The notes beneath the pieces were generated by a model. The model did not search any database, was not told the DNA's origin, and saw only the letters and a list, made by a program, of their open reading frames with translations. A stretch of DNA of 64,000 bases from Sphingomonas sp. J315 (lineage in GTDB: Bacteria > Pseudomonadota > Alphaproteobacteria > Sphingomonadales > Sphingomonadaceae): NCBI RefSeq assembly GCF_024666595.1, contig NZ_CP088296.1, forward strand, positions 372,001-436,000, in the 5' to 3' direction. The position numbers and the translations under genes were made by a program. Shown here one piece after another: positions 45,684 through 55,538 of this stretch. The first letter of the stretch is position 1. Each line of letters begins with the position of its first letter.

Positions 45684-46946
45684 TCAATAATTGGCTCGAA
45701 ACGCTGCCATCATCCGCGACAACATCGCCTTTGGATTGCTCCGCACGACCAATTGGCCGCGCGACGGCTCCAACGTGCGCAGATCCACCGGGTCGGCGGC
45801 AGCGAACGACGCCAGCCCTGCCAGCGTCGCAAAGGCCGGCCCGGCATGTGCCTCGGGCAGAGCGGTCAGGCCGCGCGGGCGTCCAACCCGGACCGACCGG
45901 CCCAGCGCCTGCTGCGCATAATCGGCCACGCCCTTCAACTCGGCACCGCCGCCGGTCAGCACGATCTGCCGCCCCACCGGTTCCTCGAAATTGAGGCGCA
46001 CGAGCTCCTTGGTAATCTCGGCCATCAGACGGTCGAGCCGCAGGCGGATCACCGCGATCAGCTGCGCCCGCGTGATGCGCGCGCCCTCGCCCTCTTCCTC
46101 AAGGCTGGCGGGTGCGATGTCGATCATGTCGTGATTGTCGCGCGGCGTCATGTTCGCGCTGCCATAGAAGCATTTCATCCGTTCGGCCTGTCCGCGCCGC
46201 GTCCCGAACGCGCTGGCGATGTCGTCGGTGATGTCCGCCGATCCCTGCTGGATCGACGACAGGCCGGTCAGCACACCGTCCTTGTAGACCGAGACATTGG
46301 TCACCCCCGCACCGATCTCGACCAGCGCCACGCCCAGCTCGCGCTCCTCCTCGGACAGACAGGCAAGTCCCGTCGCGACCGGCGCGGCGATGATCGATCG
46401 CACTTCCAGATGCGCCGAGCGGACGCACAGGTCGAGGTTGCGGACAGGTGCCCCCTCGGTCGACACGACATGGATATCGACCCCCAGCCGCTCGGCATGC
46501 AGACCGCGCGGCTGCTTGACGCCCGCCAGCCCGTCCAGCGTGTAGCGCGTCGGCTGCGCGTGCAGCACCATCCGCCCGCCCGGGTTGATCGCCTCACGCC
46601 CCGCGCGCAGCAGGTCGTCAATGTCCGACTGTTCGACGCGATGCCCGCCCAGATCGACTTCGAGCCGCAGGATGCTGGACTCCAGCCCCCCGGCGGAGAA
46701 GCTGACCCAGACATCCTCGATATTGGTGCCGGCGATCCGCTCGGCCTGTTCGACTGCCTCGCGCACCGCGACCTCGGTGGCCGCCATGTCGGCGATATAG
46801 CCGCGCTGCACGCCGCGGCTCTCGCGCTGGCCGGTGCCGAGCACGACGAGCTCGCCGCCATCGCCCTTTTGCGCGATCAGCGCGGACACCTTGGACGACC
46901 CGATATCGAGTGCGGTAATCAGTCCCTCGGGCGCGGTCTTGGCCAT
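45684..46946 (-). CDS. ftsA: Cell division protein FtsA
   Basis: FtsA is the actin-like membrane tether of FtsZ. It has ITALDIGSSKVSALIAQ (phosphate 1), VALVEIGAGVTNVSVYKDG (phosphate 2), QIVLTGGGAELKGVADYAQQ (adenosine motif), and an amphipathic C-terminal helix in KAMLSRMMAAFRANY for membrane binding. 420 residues, standard. Starts 3 bases after the ftsQ stop. Confidence 0.96.
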   Translation of the reverse strand: MAKTAPEGLITALDIGSSKVSALIAQKGDGGELVVLGTGQRESRGVQRGYIADMAATEVAVREAVEQAERIAGTNIEDVWVSFSAGGLESSILRLEVDLGGHRVEQSDIDDLLRAGREAINPGGRMVLHAQPTRYTLDGLAGVKQPRGLHAERLGVDIHVVSTEGAPVRNLDLCVRSAHLEVRSIIAAPVATGLACLSEEERELGVALVEIGAGVTNVSVYKDGVLTGLSSIQQGSADITDDIASAFGTRRGQAERMKCFYGSANMTPRDNHDMIDIAPASLEEEGEGARITRAQLIAVIRLRLDRLMAEITKELVRLNFEEPVGRQIVLTGGGAELKGVADYAQQALGRSVRVGRPRGLTALPEAHAGPAFATLAGLASFAAADPVDLRTLEPSRGQLVVRSNPKAMLSRMMAAFRANY

Positions 46947-46949
46947 GTC

Positions 46950-47861
46950 TTATTCCCCCTGCACATTCACACTGGCAGTTTCTGCCGCCGATTCAATCTC
47001 TTTGCGGACCACCTGCCCCGGCATCCGCACTACCAGCCGCGTCGGATCGCGCAGGTCGAAGCGGAGGTATCCGCGTCCCAGCAGTCGATCCGCCCCGTCC
47101 AGCTCGGCGAACTTGACCAAAGCCTTCGCCGCTTCCTCCTCGCCCTCGGGCAACGCGAGCCGCTCGCCGGTGTTGAACGACAGATCCCAGCGGCGATTGC
47201 CAATCCAGGTCGCCGCCTTGACCAGCGGCTTGAGCGCCGGCGCGGCAGCAAGCAGCTTTTGATACGCCGGCTGCTGCGCATAGGCCCCGTCGCCAATGAC
47301 CAGCGGCAGATCCGGCATCGCGTCTGCCGATACCGGCTCCAGCAATACGCCCTCGGCATCGATCAGCATCAACTGCCCCTGATGCTGCCACACCGCCGCC
47401 GCCTTGCGCTCGACGATATCGACCACCAGCGTATCGGGCAGCCGGCGCGACACGCGCGCATCGGCGACCCAGCCGATCGTCATCAGCCGCCCGCGTACCT
47501 CGTCCAGATCGACCAGCGGCATCGCGCGGCTCTTCTCGTCCAGCGCGTAATTGTACACCGTCATCTTGTCGGCGCGCTTGATCCCGGTCACCTCGACCTG
47601 CTGTACGCGAAACCCCGCCTGTCCCACGCCTTCGGCAAGCGCGGTGCCGACCGCGCCGGGCACGCCGAACAGCGTCGCCACGCCGATCAGCGACGCGACC
47701 GCGATGCCGGTGATGCTCCACGCGATGATCCGGTGCAGCGTCGCCTCGCTCACCGGCAGCGCCGCGACCATCCGGTCGAGCAGATGCGGCTGCTTGCGCT
47801 TCGCTTGCGCGCGGCGCTTGGGCTTGACCGTGGGGCGCTTGGGCGTCGGCTTGCGGCTCAT
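46950..47861 (-). CDS. ftsQ: Cell division protein FtsQ
   Basis: A bitopic divisome protein of 303 residues. A Lys/Arg-rich cytoplasmic tail (RKPTPKRPTVKPKRRAQAKR) precedes one helix (IIAWSITGIAVASLIGVATL), then the POTRA domain starting FRVQQVEVTGIKRADKMTV and the beta domain with WVADARVSRRLPDTLVVDIV and ERKAAAVWQHQGQLMLID. The ATG at 47861 overlaps the ddl stop (ATGA). Confidence 0.94.
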   Translation of the reverse strand: MSRKPTPKRPTVKPKRRAQAKRKQPHLLDRMVAALPVSEATLHRIIAWSITGIAVASLIGVATLFGVPGAVGTALAEGVGQAGFRVQQVEVTGIKRADKMTVYNYALDEKSRAMPLVDLDEVRGRLMTIGWVADARVSRRLPDTLVVDIVERKAAAVWQHQGQLMLIDAEGVLLEPVSADAMPDLPLVIGDGAYAQQPAYQKLLAAAPALKPLVKAATWIGNRRWDLSFNTGERLALPEGEEEAAKALVKFAELDGADRLLGRGYLRFDLRDPTRLVVRMPGQVVRKEIESAAETASVNVQGE

Positions 47862-48796
47862 CCCGCCTCCTCGCGAAGCGCTTCGTCTACGATCGCCTGC
47901 ACCAGCTGCGGATAGCTCATCCCCATCGCCTTGGCCTGTTCGGGCACCAGGCTCAGCGGGGTCATCCCCGGCTGGGTGTTGACCTCCAGCAGATACAGCC
48001 CGCCCAGCCCCTGTTCGTCGTCCCAGCGGAAGTCCGACCGCGACGCGCCCTTGCAGCCGAGCAGGCGATGCGCGTCGAGCGCGATCTGCTTGCACGCCTC
48101 GGCAATCTCCTCGGGGATTTCCGCCGGACAGACATGGTCGGTCATCCCGTCGGTGTACTTCGCGTCGAAGTCGTAAAAGCCGCTCTTGGGCTTCAGCTCG
48201 GTCACCAGCAAAGCCTTGTCGCCCAGCACCGCCGTGGTCAGCTCGCGCCCACGAATGAACGGCTCGGCGAGTAGTTCGTCAAACTCCTGCCACGGCCCCT
48301 TGGCCTCGGCGCTGATCGGGTTGCCGTAATTCCCCTCGGCGGTGACGATCGCCACGCCGACCGACGACCCCTCATTGACGGGTTTGAGCACATAAGGCCG
48401 CGGCATCGGATCGGCTTCATAGAGCGACGCGGTCGACACGATCTGCCCGCCCGGCATCGGAATGCCATGCGGCACCAAAGCCTGCTTGGTCAGCACCTTG
48501 TCGATCGCAATCACCGACGTGACCATGCCGGAGTGGGTATAGCGCAGCCCCATCAGGTCGAGCATCCCCTGCACCGTCCCGTCCTCGCCCGGCGTCCCGT
48601 GCAGCGCGTTGAACACGACATCGGGCTTCGCTTCGGCGAGCTTGGCAGCAACGTCGCGATCCATATCGATCCGCGTGACGCGATGGCCAAGCGACTCCAG
48701 CGCCTCAGCAATCCCCGCACCCGACATCAGCGACACCGGCCGCTCGGCCGACCAGCCGCCCATCAGGACTGCGACGTGGAGGGGGGTAATGGTCAC
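47858..48796 (-). CDS. ddl: D-alanine--D-alanine ligase
   Basis: Makes D-Ala-D-Ala for the peptidoglycan stem. The ATP-grasp fold is clear: HVAVLMGGWSAERPVSLMSG, VFNALHGTPGEDGTVQGML, VLKPVNEGSSVGVAIV and LYLLEVNTQPGMTPLSLVPE (metal-binding Glu/Asn). The GTG at 48796 overlaps the DUF4262 stop (GTGA), giving 312 residues; a longer upstream reading crosses that gene and is not credible. Confidence 0.95.
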   Translation of the reverse strand: MTITPLHVAVLMGGWSAERPVSLMSGAGIAEALESLGHRVTRIDMDRDVAAKLAEAKPDVVFNALHGTPGEDGTVQGMLDLMGLRYTHSGMVTSVIAIDKVLTKQALVPHGIPMPGGQIVSTASLYEADPMPRPYVLKPVNEGSSVGVAIVTAEGNYGNPISAEAKGPWQEFDELLAEPFIRGRELTTAVLGDKALLVTELKPKSGFYDFDAKYTDGMTDHVCPAEIPEEIAEACKQIALDAHRLLGCKGASRSDFRWDDEQGLGGLYLLEVNTQPGMTPLSLVPEQAKAMGMSYPQLVQAIVDEALREEAG

Positions 48797-49293
48797 AACG
48801 AAACCTTTGATTTGTATAAAGCGGGTTGGTCTGTGCGGACCCAATCGGCGCAACCACCATCCCATGGAAAGCGGTGATGCTCGTCGGGCCACACGATCAT
48901 CGCAACATGCCTCAGAGCTTGGCCCATCTGAGTCCGATGATACCAGAGCGCCGAGGCGAAATACTCCTCGGTCAGCCAGCTTTCGTGGACCATGCGGACG
49001 GTGCAATCATATTCACCGAAGAATTCGGGAATGATCTGCCCCTCTTCCAATTTCATGCCCGCCGCGCACATCTGCAGCAGCGCATTGATCGCCGGTCCGC
49101 ACGTTTCCTGCGGGAGTCCAAAAAGAATGACTTCCGGGACACCGAGCGTCTTAGTGAAGCCGATCGAATAGGCGAAGGGCGGCTCAGGCACTTCGGCATC
49201 GAACACCCAGTTGATGTGACAACCATGGCGATCAACGTTCTCAACAATCTGCTGCTCGAACGCGTTCATGGTCCCGTGAAATTGCGCCTTCAT
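48793..49293 (-). CDS. DUF4262 protein inserted in the dcw cluster
   Basis: A 166-residue protein with the DUF4262 pattern: a short N-terminal helix (NAFEQQIVENVDRHGCHINW) and the signature PPFAYSIGFTKTLGVPEVIL then FGLPQETCGPAINALL. It starts in the murB stop (ATGA) and ends in the ddl start (GTGA), so it is translationally coupled on both sides. Its DNA is visibly richer in A/T than the flanking mur genes, which points to a later arrival. The function of DUF4262 is unknown; I know of no standard dcw member like it. Confidence 0.87.
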   Translation of the reverse strand: MKAQFHGTMNAFEQQIVENVDRHGCHINWVFDAEVPEPPFAYSIGFTKTLGVPEVILFGLPQETCGPAINALLQMCAAGMKLEEGQIIPEFFGEYDCTVRMVHESWLTEEYFASALWYHRTQMGQALRHVAMIVWPDEHHRFPWDGGCADWVRTDQPALYKSKVSL

Positions 49294-50201
49294 TGGGGCA
49301 CCCCTCTCCGGGCCGCCACGCCGACACGCTGAATCTCCCACTCAAGGTCAACCCCGCTCGCCGCCTTCACCCGCGCGCGGACGTCATCCCCCAGCCCTTC
49401 GATATCCGCGCTGGTCGCATCACCGGTGTTGATCAGGAAATTGGTATGCTTCTCACTCACCTGCGCCCCACCGCGCGTGAGGCCACGACAGCCCGCCGCA
49501 TCGACCAACCGCCACGCCTTGTCGCCCTCGGGATTCTTGAAGGTCGACCCACCTGTCTTGCTCCGCAGCGGCTGCGACGCCTCACGCGCGGCGGCGATGC
49601 GGTCCATCTCGGCCTGGATCGCCGCCGGCTCGCCCGGCTCACCACGAAAGGTCGCGCTCACCACGATCGCCCCCTCGGGCAGTTCGGAGTGACGATAGGT
49701 GTAACCCAACGCCGCGACCGGCAGCGTCACTCGCTCGCCCGACCGCAGCACGACTTCGCAATCGACCAGCACGTCCTTGGTCTCGCGCCCGTAAGCGCCG
49801 CCATTCATCCGCACGAAGCCGCCGACGGTGCCGGGGATAGACCGCAGAAACTCGACGCCCGCAATCCCCGCATCGCGCGCGGTTGAGGACACCAGAATCC
49901 CGCTCGCCCCGCCACCACAGGTCAGCGTCTGACCCTCGGCCTGAACCTTGGCAAACGCCTTGCCCAGCCGCACCACCACGCCCGGCACCCCGCCATCGCG
50001 CACGATCAGGTTCGACCCCAGCCCCAGCGCCATCACAGGCACCGCCGGATCGAGATCGCGCAGGAAGTCGCACAAATCCGCGACACCCGCCGGCTCGAAC
50101 AGCCACTCCGCCGTCCCGCCGCTCTTGAACCAGACCAGAGGGGCCAGCGGCGCTTCGGGGGTCAGCTTCCCCCGCACTTTGGGGAGAAGCGCTGCGCTCA
50201 C
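49290..50201 (-). CDS. murB: UDP-N-acetylenolpyruvoylglucosamine reductase
   Basis: MurB reduces UDP-GlcNAc-enolpyruvate to UDP-MurNAc using FAD. Landmarks: APLVWFKSGGTAEWLFEPAG (FAD domain), SIPGTVGGFVRMNGGAYGRE, SATFRGEPGEPAAIQ and KTGGSTFKNPEGDKAWRLVD. A short type II-like form of 303 residues. The GTG at 50201 overlaps the preceding small gene's stop (GTGA). Confidence 0.95.
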   Translation of the reverse strand: MSAALLPKVRGKLTPEAPLAPLVWFKSGGTAEWLFEPAGVADLCDFLRDLDPAVPVMALGLGSNLIVRDGGVPGVVVRLGKAFAKVQAEGQTLTCGGGASGILVSSTARDAGIAGVEFLRSIPGTVGGFVRMNGGAYGRETKDVLVDCEVVLRSGERVTLPVAALGYTYRHSELPEGAIVVSATFRGEPGEPAAIQAEMDRIAAAREASQPLRSKTGGSTFKNPEGDKAWRLVDAAGCRGLTRGGAQVSEKHTNFLINTGDATSADIEGLGDDVRARVKAASGVDLEWEIQRVGVAARRGVPQ

Positions 50202-50392
50202 TTCACCCCCCACAGCCCGGCCCATTGCTTCCAGAACTTCATATTCGCCTCGGCCGCCTTCGCCCCGGTCTCCTGCAACGCGGCCACCTTCTTGCCCGCG
50301 TCGAGCATCGTCTGCGCCGCGTCCATCTGCGCCTTCTGCGCGCGCAGGATTTCGCGCTGCATATCGGTCGCGAGGGTGAACCAGTCGCTCAT
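50198..50392 (-). CDS. 64-residue small ORF between murC and murB
   Basis: A small protein starting in the murC stop (ATGA) and ending in the murB start (GTGA), so it is coupled like its neighbours. It reads [64 protein letters not shown]: one or two amphipathic helices with aromatic ends, no signal peptide or membrane helix. The Ala/Gln-rich helix is phasin-like in composition but I claim no family. The double overlap is strong support that it is translated. Confidence 0.8.
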   Translation of the reverse strand: MSDWFTLATDMQREILRAQKAQMDAAQTMLDAGKKVAALQETGAKAAEANMKFWKQWAGLWGVK

Positions 50393-51819
50393 GCCGCCAC
50401 GCTCCGCTTGGCGTCGACCGCTTCGGCGAGGCCCGCGGCCCATTTGGTGATGTCGCCAGCGCCCAGGCACACGATCAGATCGCCCGGCTGCGCGACCTCG
50501 GCGATCCGCGCCGCGAGCGCATCGGCATCGGCCACGCTTTCCGCCAGCCGGTGCCCGCGCGCCAGCGTCCGCTCGACCAGCGCCGCGCCGCTCACCCCCT
50601 CGACCGGCGCCTCGCCCGCGGCATAGACCGGGGTCACCAGCACCATGTCGGCGTCGTTGAACGCCTGCGCAAAGTCATCCATCAGGTTGCCGAGCCGCGA
50701 GTAACGATGCGGCTGCACCACCGCGATCACCCGCCCCTGCGCGCTCTCCCGCGCCGCCGACAGCACCGCGCGGATTTCGACCGGGTGGTGGCCATAATCG
50801 TCGATCACGATCGCCGGCAGCTTGCCCTCGAACCCGATCTCGCCGACCTTGGTGAAGCGCCGCTTCACCCCGCCGAACTTGGCAAAGCCGTTCTGGATCG
50901 TCGCGTCGTCGATGCCCATTTCCAGCGCCACGCCTATCGCGGCGAGCGCGTTCTGGACGTTGTGGCGGCCCGGCATCGGCAGGTCGATCCCCTCGATCGA
51001 CCGCGTCGTGCCGTCGCGGCTGCGAATGATCGCCTCGAACTTGTTGCCCCCGGCATGCGGCGTCACATTGACCCCGCGCACATCCGCCGACGCCGCAAAG
51101 CCATAGGTCACGATCCGCCGGTCGCGCACACGCGGAATGATCGCCTGCACCTCGGGATGGTCGAGGCACAGCAACGCCGCGCCGTAGAAGGGCACATTCT
51201 CGACGAACTCGACATAGGCATCCTTGGCCCGCTCGAAGCTGCCATAGTGGTCGAGATGCTCGGGATCGATATTGGTCACGACCGCGATCGTGCCGTCGAG
51301 CCGCAGGAAGCTGCCGTCGCTCTCGTCGGCCTCGACCACCATCCACTCGCTGTCGCCCAGCCGCGCGTTGGAGCCGTACTGGTTGATGATGCCCCCATTG
51401 ATCACGGTCGGGTCGATCCCGCCCGCATCCAGCAGCGCCGCGATCATGCTCGTCGTCGTCGTCTTGCCATGCGTCCCCGCCACCGCGACGGTGGACTTCA
51501 ATCGCATCAGCTCGGCCAGCATCTCCGCGCGCCGCACCACCGGGATGCGCGCGGCATAGGCGGCCTGCACTTCCGGATTGTCGCGCTTGATCGCGGTCGA
51601 GGTCACCACCACCGCCGCATCGCCCAGATTGTCGGCGCTCTGCCCGATGGTGATCGCAATGCCACGCTTGCGCAGCCCCTCGACGACATAGCCCTCGGCA
51701 CTGTCGCTGCCCTGCACCTTATAGCCCAGATTGTGCATCACCTCGGCAATGCCCGACATGCCGATCCCGCCGATGCCGACGAAATGGATCGTGCCGATAT
51801 CCTTGGCGACACCCTTCAC
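50389..51819 (-). CDS. murC: UDP-N-acetylmuramate--L-alanine ligase
   Basis: MurC adds L-Ala to UDP-MurNAc. The Mur ligase motifs are [19 protein letters not shown] (UDP binding), [18 protein letters not shown] (P-loop), [20 protein letters not shown] then [28 protein letters not shown] and [17 protein letters not shown] start at 51819 in the murG stop gives 476 residues; a reading from 52515 would run through murG and is rejected. Confidence 0.95.
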   Translation of the reverse strand: MKGVAKDIGTIHFVGIGGIGMSGIAEVMHNLGYKVQGSDSAEGYVVEGLRKRGIAITIGQSADNLGDAAVVVTSTAIKRDNPEVQAAYAARIPVVRRAEMLAELMRLKSTVAVAGTHGKTTTTSMIAALLDAGGIDPTVINGGIINQYGSNARLGDSEWMVVEADESDGSFLRLDGTIAVVTNIDPEHLDHYGSFERAKDAYVEFVENVPFYGAALLCLDHPEVQAIIPRVRDRRIVTYGFAASADVRGVNVTPHAGGNKFEAIIRSRDGTTRSIEGIDLPMPGRHNVQNALAAIGVALEMGIDDATIQNGFAKFGGVKRRFTKVGEIGFEGKLPAIVIDDYGHHPVEIRAVLSAARESAQGRVIAVVQPHRYSRLGNLMDDFAQAFNDADMVLVTPVYAAGEAPVEGVSGAALVERTLARGHRLAESVADADALAARIAEVAQPGDLIVCLGAGDITKWAAGLAEAVDAKRSVAA

Positions 51820-52978
51820 GCAAACGCCTCCCCGCCCTGCGCGATCTTCACCGGCTCGGCATGTCCCATTCCTGCCGACGCCCAGTCGGCGTCGATCGAT
51901 TCCACAAGGTCCGCCAGGTCGCGGACTGCATCGGGGCGACCGACGCTGCGTGCGCACGCCGCGGCGTGCGCCAGCCCCTCGGGGTCCAGCCCCAGTTTCT
52001 GGATCTGCTTCGCCAGCTCCTGCGCGGTGAACGCCCGCTGCGGAATTGTCCGCGCGCCACCTGCGGCGCTGATCTCGCGCGCGTTCGCGGTCTGGTGATC
52101 GTCGGTCGCGGTCGGCAGCGGCACGAGGATCGCCGGACGCCCCGCTGCGGTCAGCTCCGATATCGTCGACGCCCCCGCACGCGCGATCACGATATGCGCC
52201 CAGGCGAGCCGCTCGGGCAGGTCGGGCAGATAGGTCGCGATCTCTGCCGGAATGCCATGCTCGGCATATTTGCGGCGCACCTCGTCGATATCCTCGACCC
52301 GCGCCTGATGCGTCACCTGCATCCGGCGGCGGAAGTGGACCGGCAGCAGCGCAAGGCCGTCGGGCACCACCTGGCTCAGCACCGACGCGCCCTGGCTTCC
52401 CCCGGTGACCAGCACGCGGAAAATGCCATCCTCCTCCAGCGGCGGATAGGGCCGCAACCGCAGCTCCAGAACCGTCTCGCGCACCGGATTGCCGGTCAGA
52501 TGGACCTTTTGGCATAGGCCGGCTTCAGCCGCGCGACCTCGGCATAGCTGGTGGCGATCGCCCCCACCTTGCCCGCGACCAGCCGATTGACCCGGCCCAG
52601 CACGGCATTCTGCTCGTGAATGACGGTCGGCACCTTCATCGCGAACGCCGCCGACAGCGCGGGCATCGACGCATAGCCACCGAACGCGACCACCGCCGCC
52701 GGACGGAACTGGCGATACAGCTTGCGCGCCTGCGCCCGGCCCTTCGCCATGGTGCGCAATGCGCGCAACCACCCCAGCGGCCCGCCGGCAAAGCGCGACG
52801 CCGGGACGATCTGCGTCTCGATCCCCTCGAACAGGTCCGGGAATCGCACGCCCCGCTCGTCGGAAAGCAGCGCGACCTTGTGACCACGCCGCATCAATTC
52901 CGCCGCAAGTGCAGCGGCGGGAACCATATGTCCACCGGTGCCCCCGGCGGCGAGGACGTAATGCCGTCCCGATGTCAT
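51816..52978 (-). CDS. murG: UDP-GlcNAc transferase MurG, frameshifted
   Basis: MurG transfers GlcNAc to lipid I to form lipid II on the inner membrane. N-terminal half: [39 protein letters not shown] and [19 protein letters not shown] missing base in the T-run 52507-52510 ends it early at YAKRSI; one frame over the C-terminal half continues [29 protein letters not shown] ([15 protein letters not shown]) and [20 protein letters not shown]. Restored length is about 387 residues. Essential, so an error in the sequence is likely. Both ends overlap neighbours by 4 bases. Confidence 0.94.
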
Positions 52979-54204
52979 TTGCTGTTACCCCGCACCGTGT
53001 AGTTTGAGCGCTTGAGATAGGGGTTTCGTCGCGTGAAAGCGAGCAACAGTCCCATCCCGATCGACAGCGCCACCATCGACGATCCGCCATAGGAAATGAA
53101 GGGCAAGGTCATTCCCTTGGAGGGCGCAAGGCCGGTGTTCACGGCCATGTTGATCACCGCCTGAATCCCGAATTGGGCCGCGAGCCCGGCGGAGGCGAGC
53201 AGGCGGAACCCATCCTCCTCGTCCAGCAGCTTGATCAGCACCCGAACGACGATGGCGAGGTAGATCAGCGCGATGATGATGCACGCGATCAATCCGAACT
53301 CCTCGCCCACGACGGAGAAGATGTAATCGGTATGCGCCTCGGGCAGCTTGAATTTGACCGTCCCGCCGCCCGGCCCGGTGCCGGTCGCCCCGCCCCCGGT
53401 CAGCACCGCGTGCGCCATGTCGGTCTGGTAATGCTCCGCCGCCGCCTTTTCGGGATCGGGGAACAGGAAGCTGTCGATGCGCGTGCGTGCGGTGTCGTAG
53501 AACAGATAGGCCGCGACCACCCCCGCCACGACGCCCCCGCCCAGCACGCCGATCGCGCGGGTCGAAATGCCCGACAGCATCAGCAGAATCACCCACACCG
53601 CGCCGAAAATCACCGTCTGGCCGAAATCGGGCTGCTTCATCAGCAACGCCGCGATCACTGCGGTTAGCACCCCCGTCACCGGGATCACCGGCAGGCTCGG
53701 GTCTTTGGCGCGCATCGACAACAGCCAGGCAGTGGTGACGATGTAGAGCGGCTTCAGGAATTCCGACGGCTGAAACGAAGCAAAGCCGAACCCGATCCAG
53801 CGCCGCGCGCCGTTGATCTCCGAACCGAAAAATGCGGCAATGCCGACCAGCACCACGCATATCGCGGTGCCCAGAATAGCCCCGCGCCGCGCAAATCCGA
53901 CCGGCAACATCGACACGATCAACAGCACAGGGATCGACAGACAGATCCACACCGTCTGCCGCCAGAAATAGTGCATCGCCGCGAACTGCTTGCTCGCGTC
54001 CGAATAGCGCTCCGCCGACGCCGGCGACGCCGCCGCCACCGCGACCAGCCCGATGCCGATCAGCAGGAAGGCGAGCAGCAACAGGATGCGGTCGATTTCC
54101 CAGAACCACAGGCCCAGCGGGGTCTTGCTCCCCCGGCTCAACTGATCCTCGAACCGTTCGCGCAGCGGCTTGCGCTTGGTCGTCGCGCGGATGACGTCGC
54201 TCAT
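52975..54204 (-). CDS. ftsW: Lipid II polymerase/division protein FtsW
   Basis: A 409-residue SEDS protein with ten membrane helices that polymerises glycan with FtsI. Signatures are NGARRWIGFGFASFQPSEFL, KQPDFGQTVIFGAVW and a C-terminal NTGLAPSKGMTLPFISYGGS. A lysine-rich cytoplasmic N-terminus (RATTKRKPLRERFE) precedes TM1. Overlaps murD and murG by 4 bases each. Confidence 0.96.
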   Translation of the reverse strand: MSDVIRATTKRKPLRERFEDQLSRGSKTPLGLWFWEIDRILLLLAFLLIGIGLVAVAAASPASAERYSDASKQFAAMHYFWRQTVWICLSIPVLLIVSMLPVGFARRGAILGTAICVVLVGIAAFFGSEINGARRWIGFGFASFQPSEFLKPLYIVTTAWLLSMRAKDPSLPVIPVTGVLTAVIAALLMKQPDFGQTVIFGAVWVILLMLSGISTRAIGVLGGGVVAGVVAAYLFYDTARTRIDSFLFPDPEKAAAEHYQTDMAHAVLTGGGATGTGPGGGTVKFKLPEAHTDYIFSVVGEEFGLIACIIIALIYLAIVVRVLIKLLDEEDGFRLLASAGLAAQFGIQAVINMAVNTGLAPSKGMTLPFISYGGSSMVALSIGMGLLLAFTRRNPYLKRSNYTVRGNSK

Positions 54205-55538
54205 GCCAATGCCCTCACCGCGGCGCGGAACTGGTCGCCGCGATCCTCATAGTCGCGAAACTGGTCGAACGACGCACAGGCAGGCGACAGCAACACCACC
54301 TCACCCTCCACCGCATTCGCCGCCGCAGCGCGTACCGCCTCCGCCAGCGTGCCCGATCGCTCGACCGGCATGACGTCCTTCAGGATTTGCGCAAACATCT
54401 CCGTCGCTTCGCCGATAGCATAGGCGCGGACAATATGGGGGAAACCCGGTCGGCAAGCATCGAGATCGGCGCTCTTGGCCCTGCCGCCCACTATCCAGTG
54501 GATGCGCGGATAGGCCGCGAGCGCGGGCGCGGCCGATTCCGCGTTGGTCGCCTTGCTGTCGTTGACGAACAGCACGCCGTTGCGCACCCCCACCCGCTGC
54601 ATCCGGTGCGGCAGGCCGGTAAAGGTCTCCAGCGCCATATCGATCTGCGCCTGCGCGACGCCCAGCGCCTGGCATACCGCGATCGCGCACAGCGCGTTCT
54701 GGGCGTTGTGCGGTCCCTGGAGCGACGGCCAGCGCGACTGATCCATACACACGCCCGGCGCGATCCTGGTCAGGTCCTCGGCCCGGCCCGAGCGCGCGAC
54801 CTGCTTGGCCACCGCCTGCGACGCCTCATCGCCAATCCCGATGATCGCGGCATGGCCCTTGGACTGCATCTCGAACAACCGCGCCTTCGACGCGGCATAG
54901 GCATCGAACCCGTCATAACGATCGAGATGATCCGGCGTGATGTTGAGCAACACCGCCACGTCGCAATCAAGGCTCTGGGTCAGGTCGATCTGATAGCTCG
55001 ACAGCTCGAGCACATAGACGCCCCCCTCCGGCAACGGCTCCTGCCCGAGAATGGGCAGCCCGATATTCCCGCCCAGCCGCGCCGGAACGCCCGCGCTCTC
55101 GATAATATGGTGGATCAGCGCGGTGGTGGTCGACTTGCCATTGGTCCCGGTAATCCCGACCACCTTGTGCGCCGGGAGCTCGCCCCGCGCCTGTGCGAAC
55201 AGTTCGATATCGCCGATGATCGGAACGCCGGACTCGCGCGCCTTGGCGGCCACGGGATGTCGATTCAACGGCACGCCGGGCGAAACTACGACAGCTTCGA
55301 AGCCCTTCAGATCGACAGGGAAACTGACCCAATCCTTCGTCGTGAAACCCGGCTCGGTGCCCAGCTCCTCCCGGTCGACCTTGAGCTGCTCCCAAACGCT
55401 CTGTTGCGCAGCTTCATTGTCATCCCAACCGAGTACGCTCGCCCCGCCCGCGACCAGCGCGCGCACGCTCGCCGCCCCCGACCGCGCCAGCCCGAGTACC
55501 GCAAAGCGTTTCCCGCGCCAGGCCGCGGAAACGATCAC
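54201..55538 (-). CDS. murD: UDP-MurNAc-L-alanine--D-glutamate ligase
   Basis: Adds D-Glu in the cytoplasmic peptidoglycan pathway. Motifs: [20 protein letters not shown] (UDP binding), [20 protein letters not shown] (P-loop), [29 protein letters not shown], and [18 protein letters not shown] then [15 protein letters not shown]. 445 residues, standard. ATGA overlaps with mraY and ftsW. Confidence 0.96.
   Translation of the reverse strand: MIVSAAWRGKRFAVLGLARSGAASVRALVAGGASVLGWDDNEAAQQSVWEQLKVDREELGTEPGFTTKDWVSFPVDLKGFEAVVVSPGVPLNRHPVAAKARESGVPIIGDIELFAQARGELPAHKVVGITGTNGKSTTTALIHHIIESAGVPARLGGNIGLPILGQEPLPEGGVYVLELSSYQIDLTQSLDCDVAVLLNITPDHLDRYDGFDAYAASKARLFEMQSKGHAAIIGIGDEASQAVAKQVARSGRAEDLTRIAPGVCMDQSRWPSLQGPHNAQNALCAIAVCQALGVAQAQIDMALETFTGLPHRMQRVGVRNGVLFVNDSKATNAESAAPALAAYPRIHWIVGGRAKSADLDACRPGFPHIVRAYAIGEATEMFAQILKDVMPVERSGTLAEAVRAAAANAVEGEVVLLSPACASFDQFRDYEDRGDQFRAAVRALA

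Noticed and set aside
49941..52515. A murC reading starting at 52515
   Set aside because: It would run antisense to sense logic through murG in the wrong frame; the GTG at 51819 gives the normal MurC N-terminus and a GTGA overlap.
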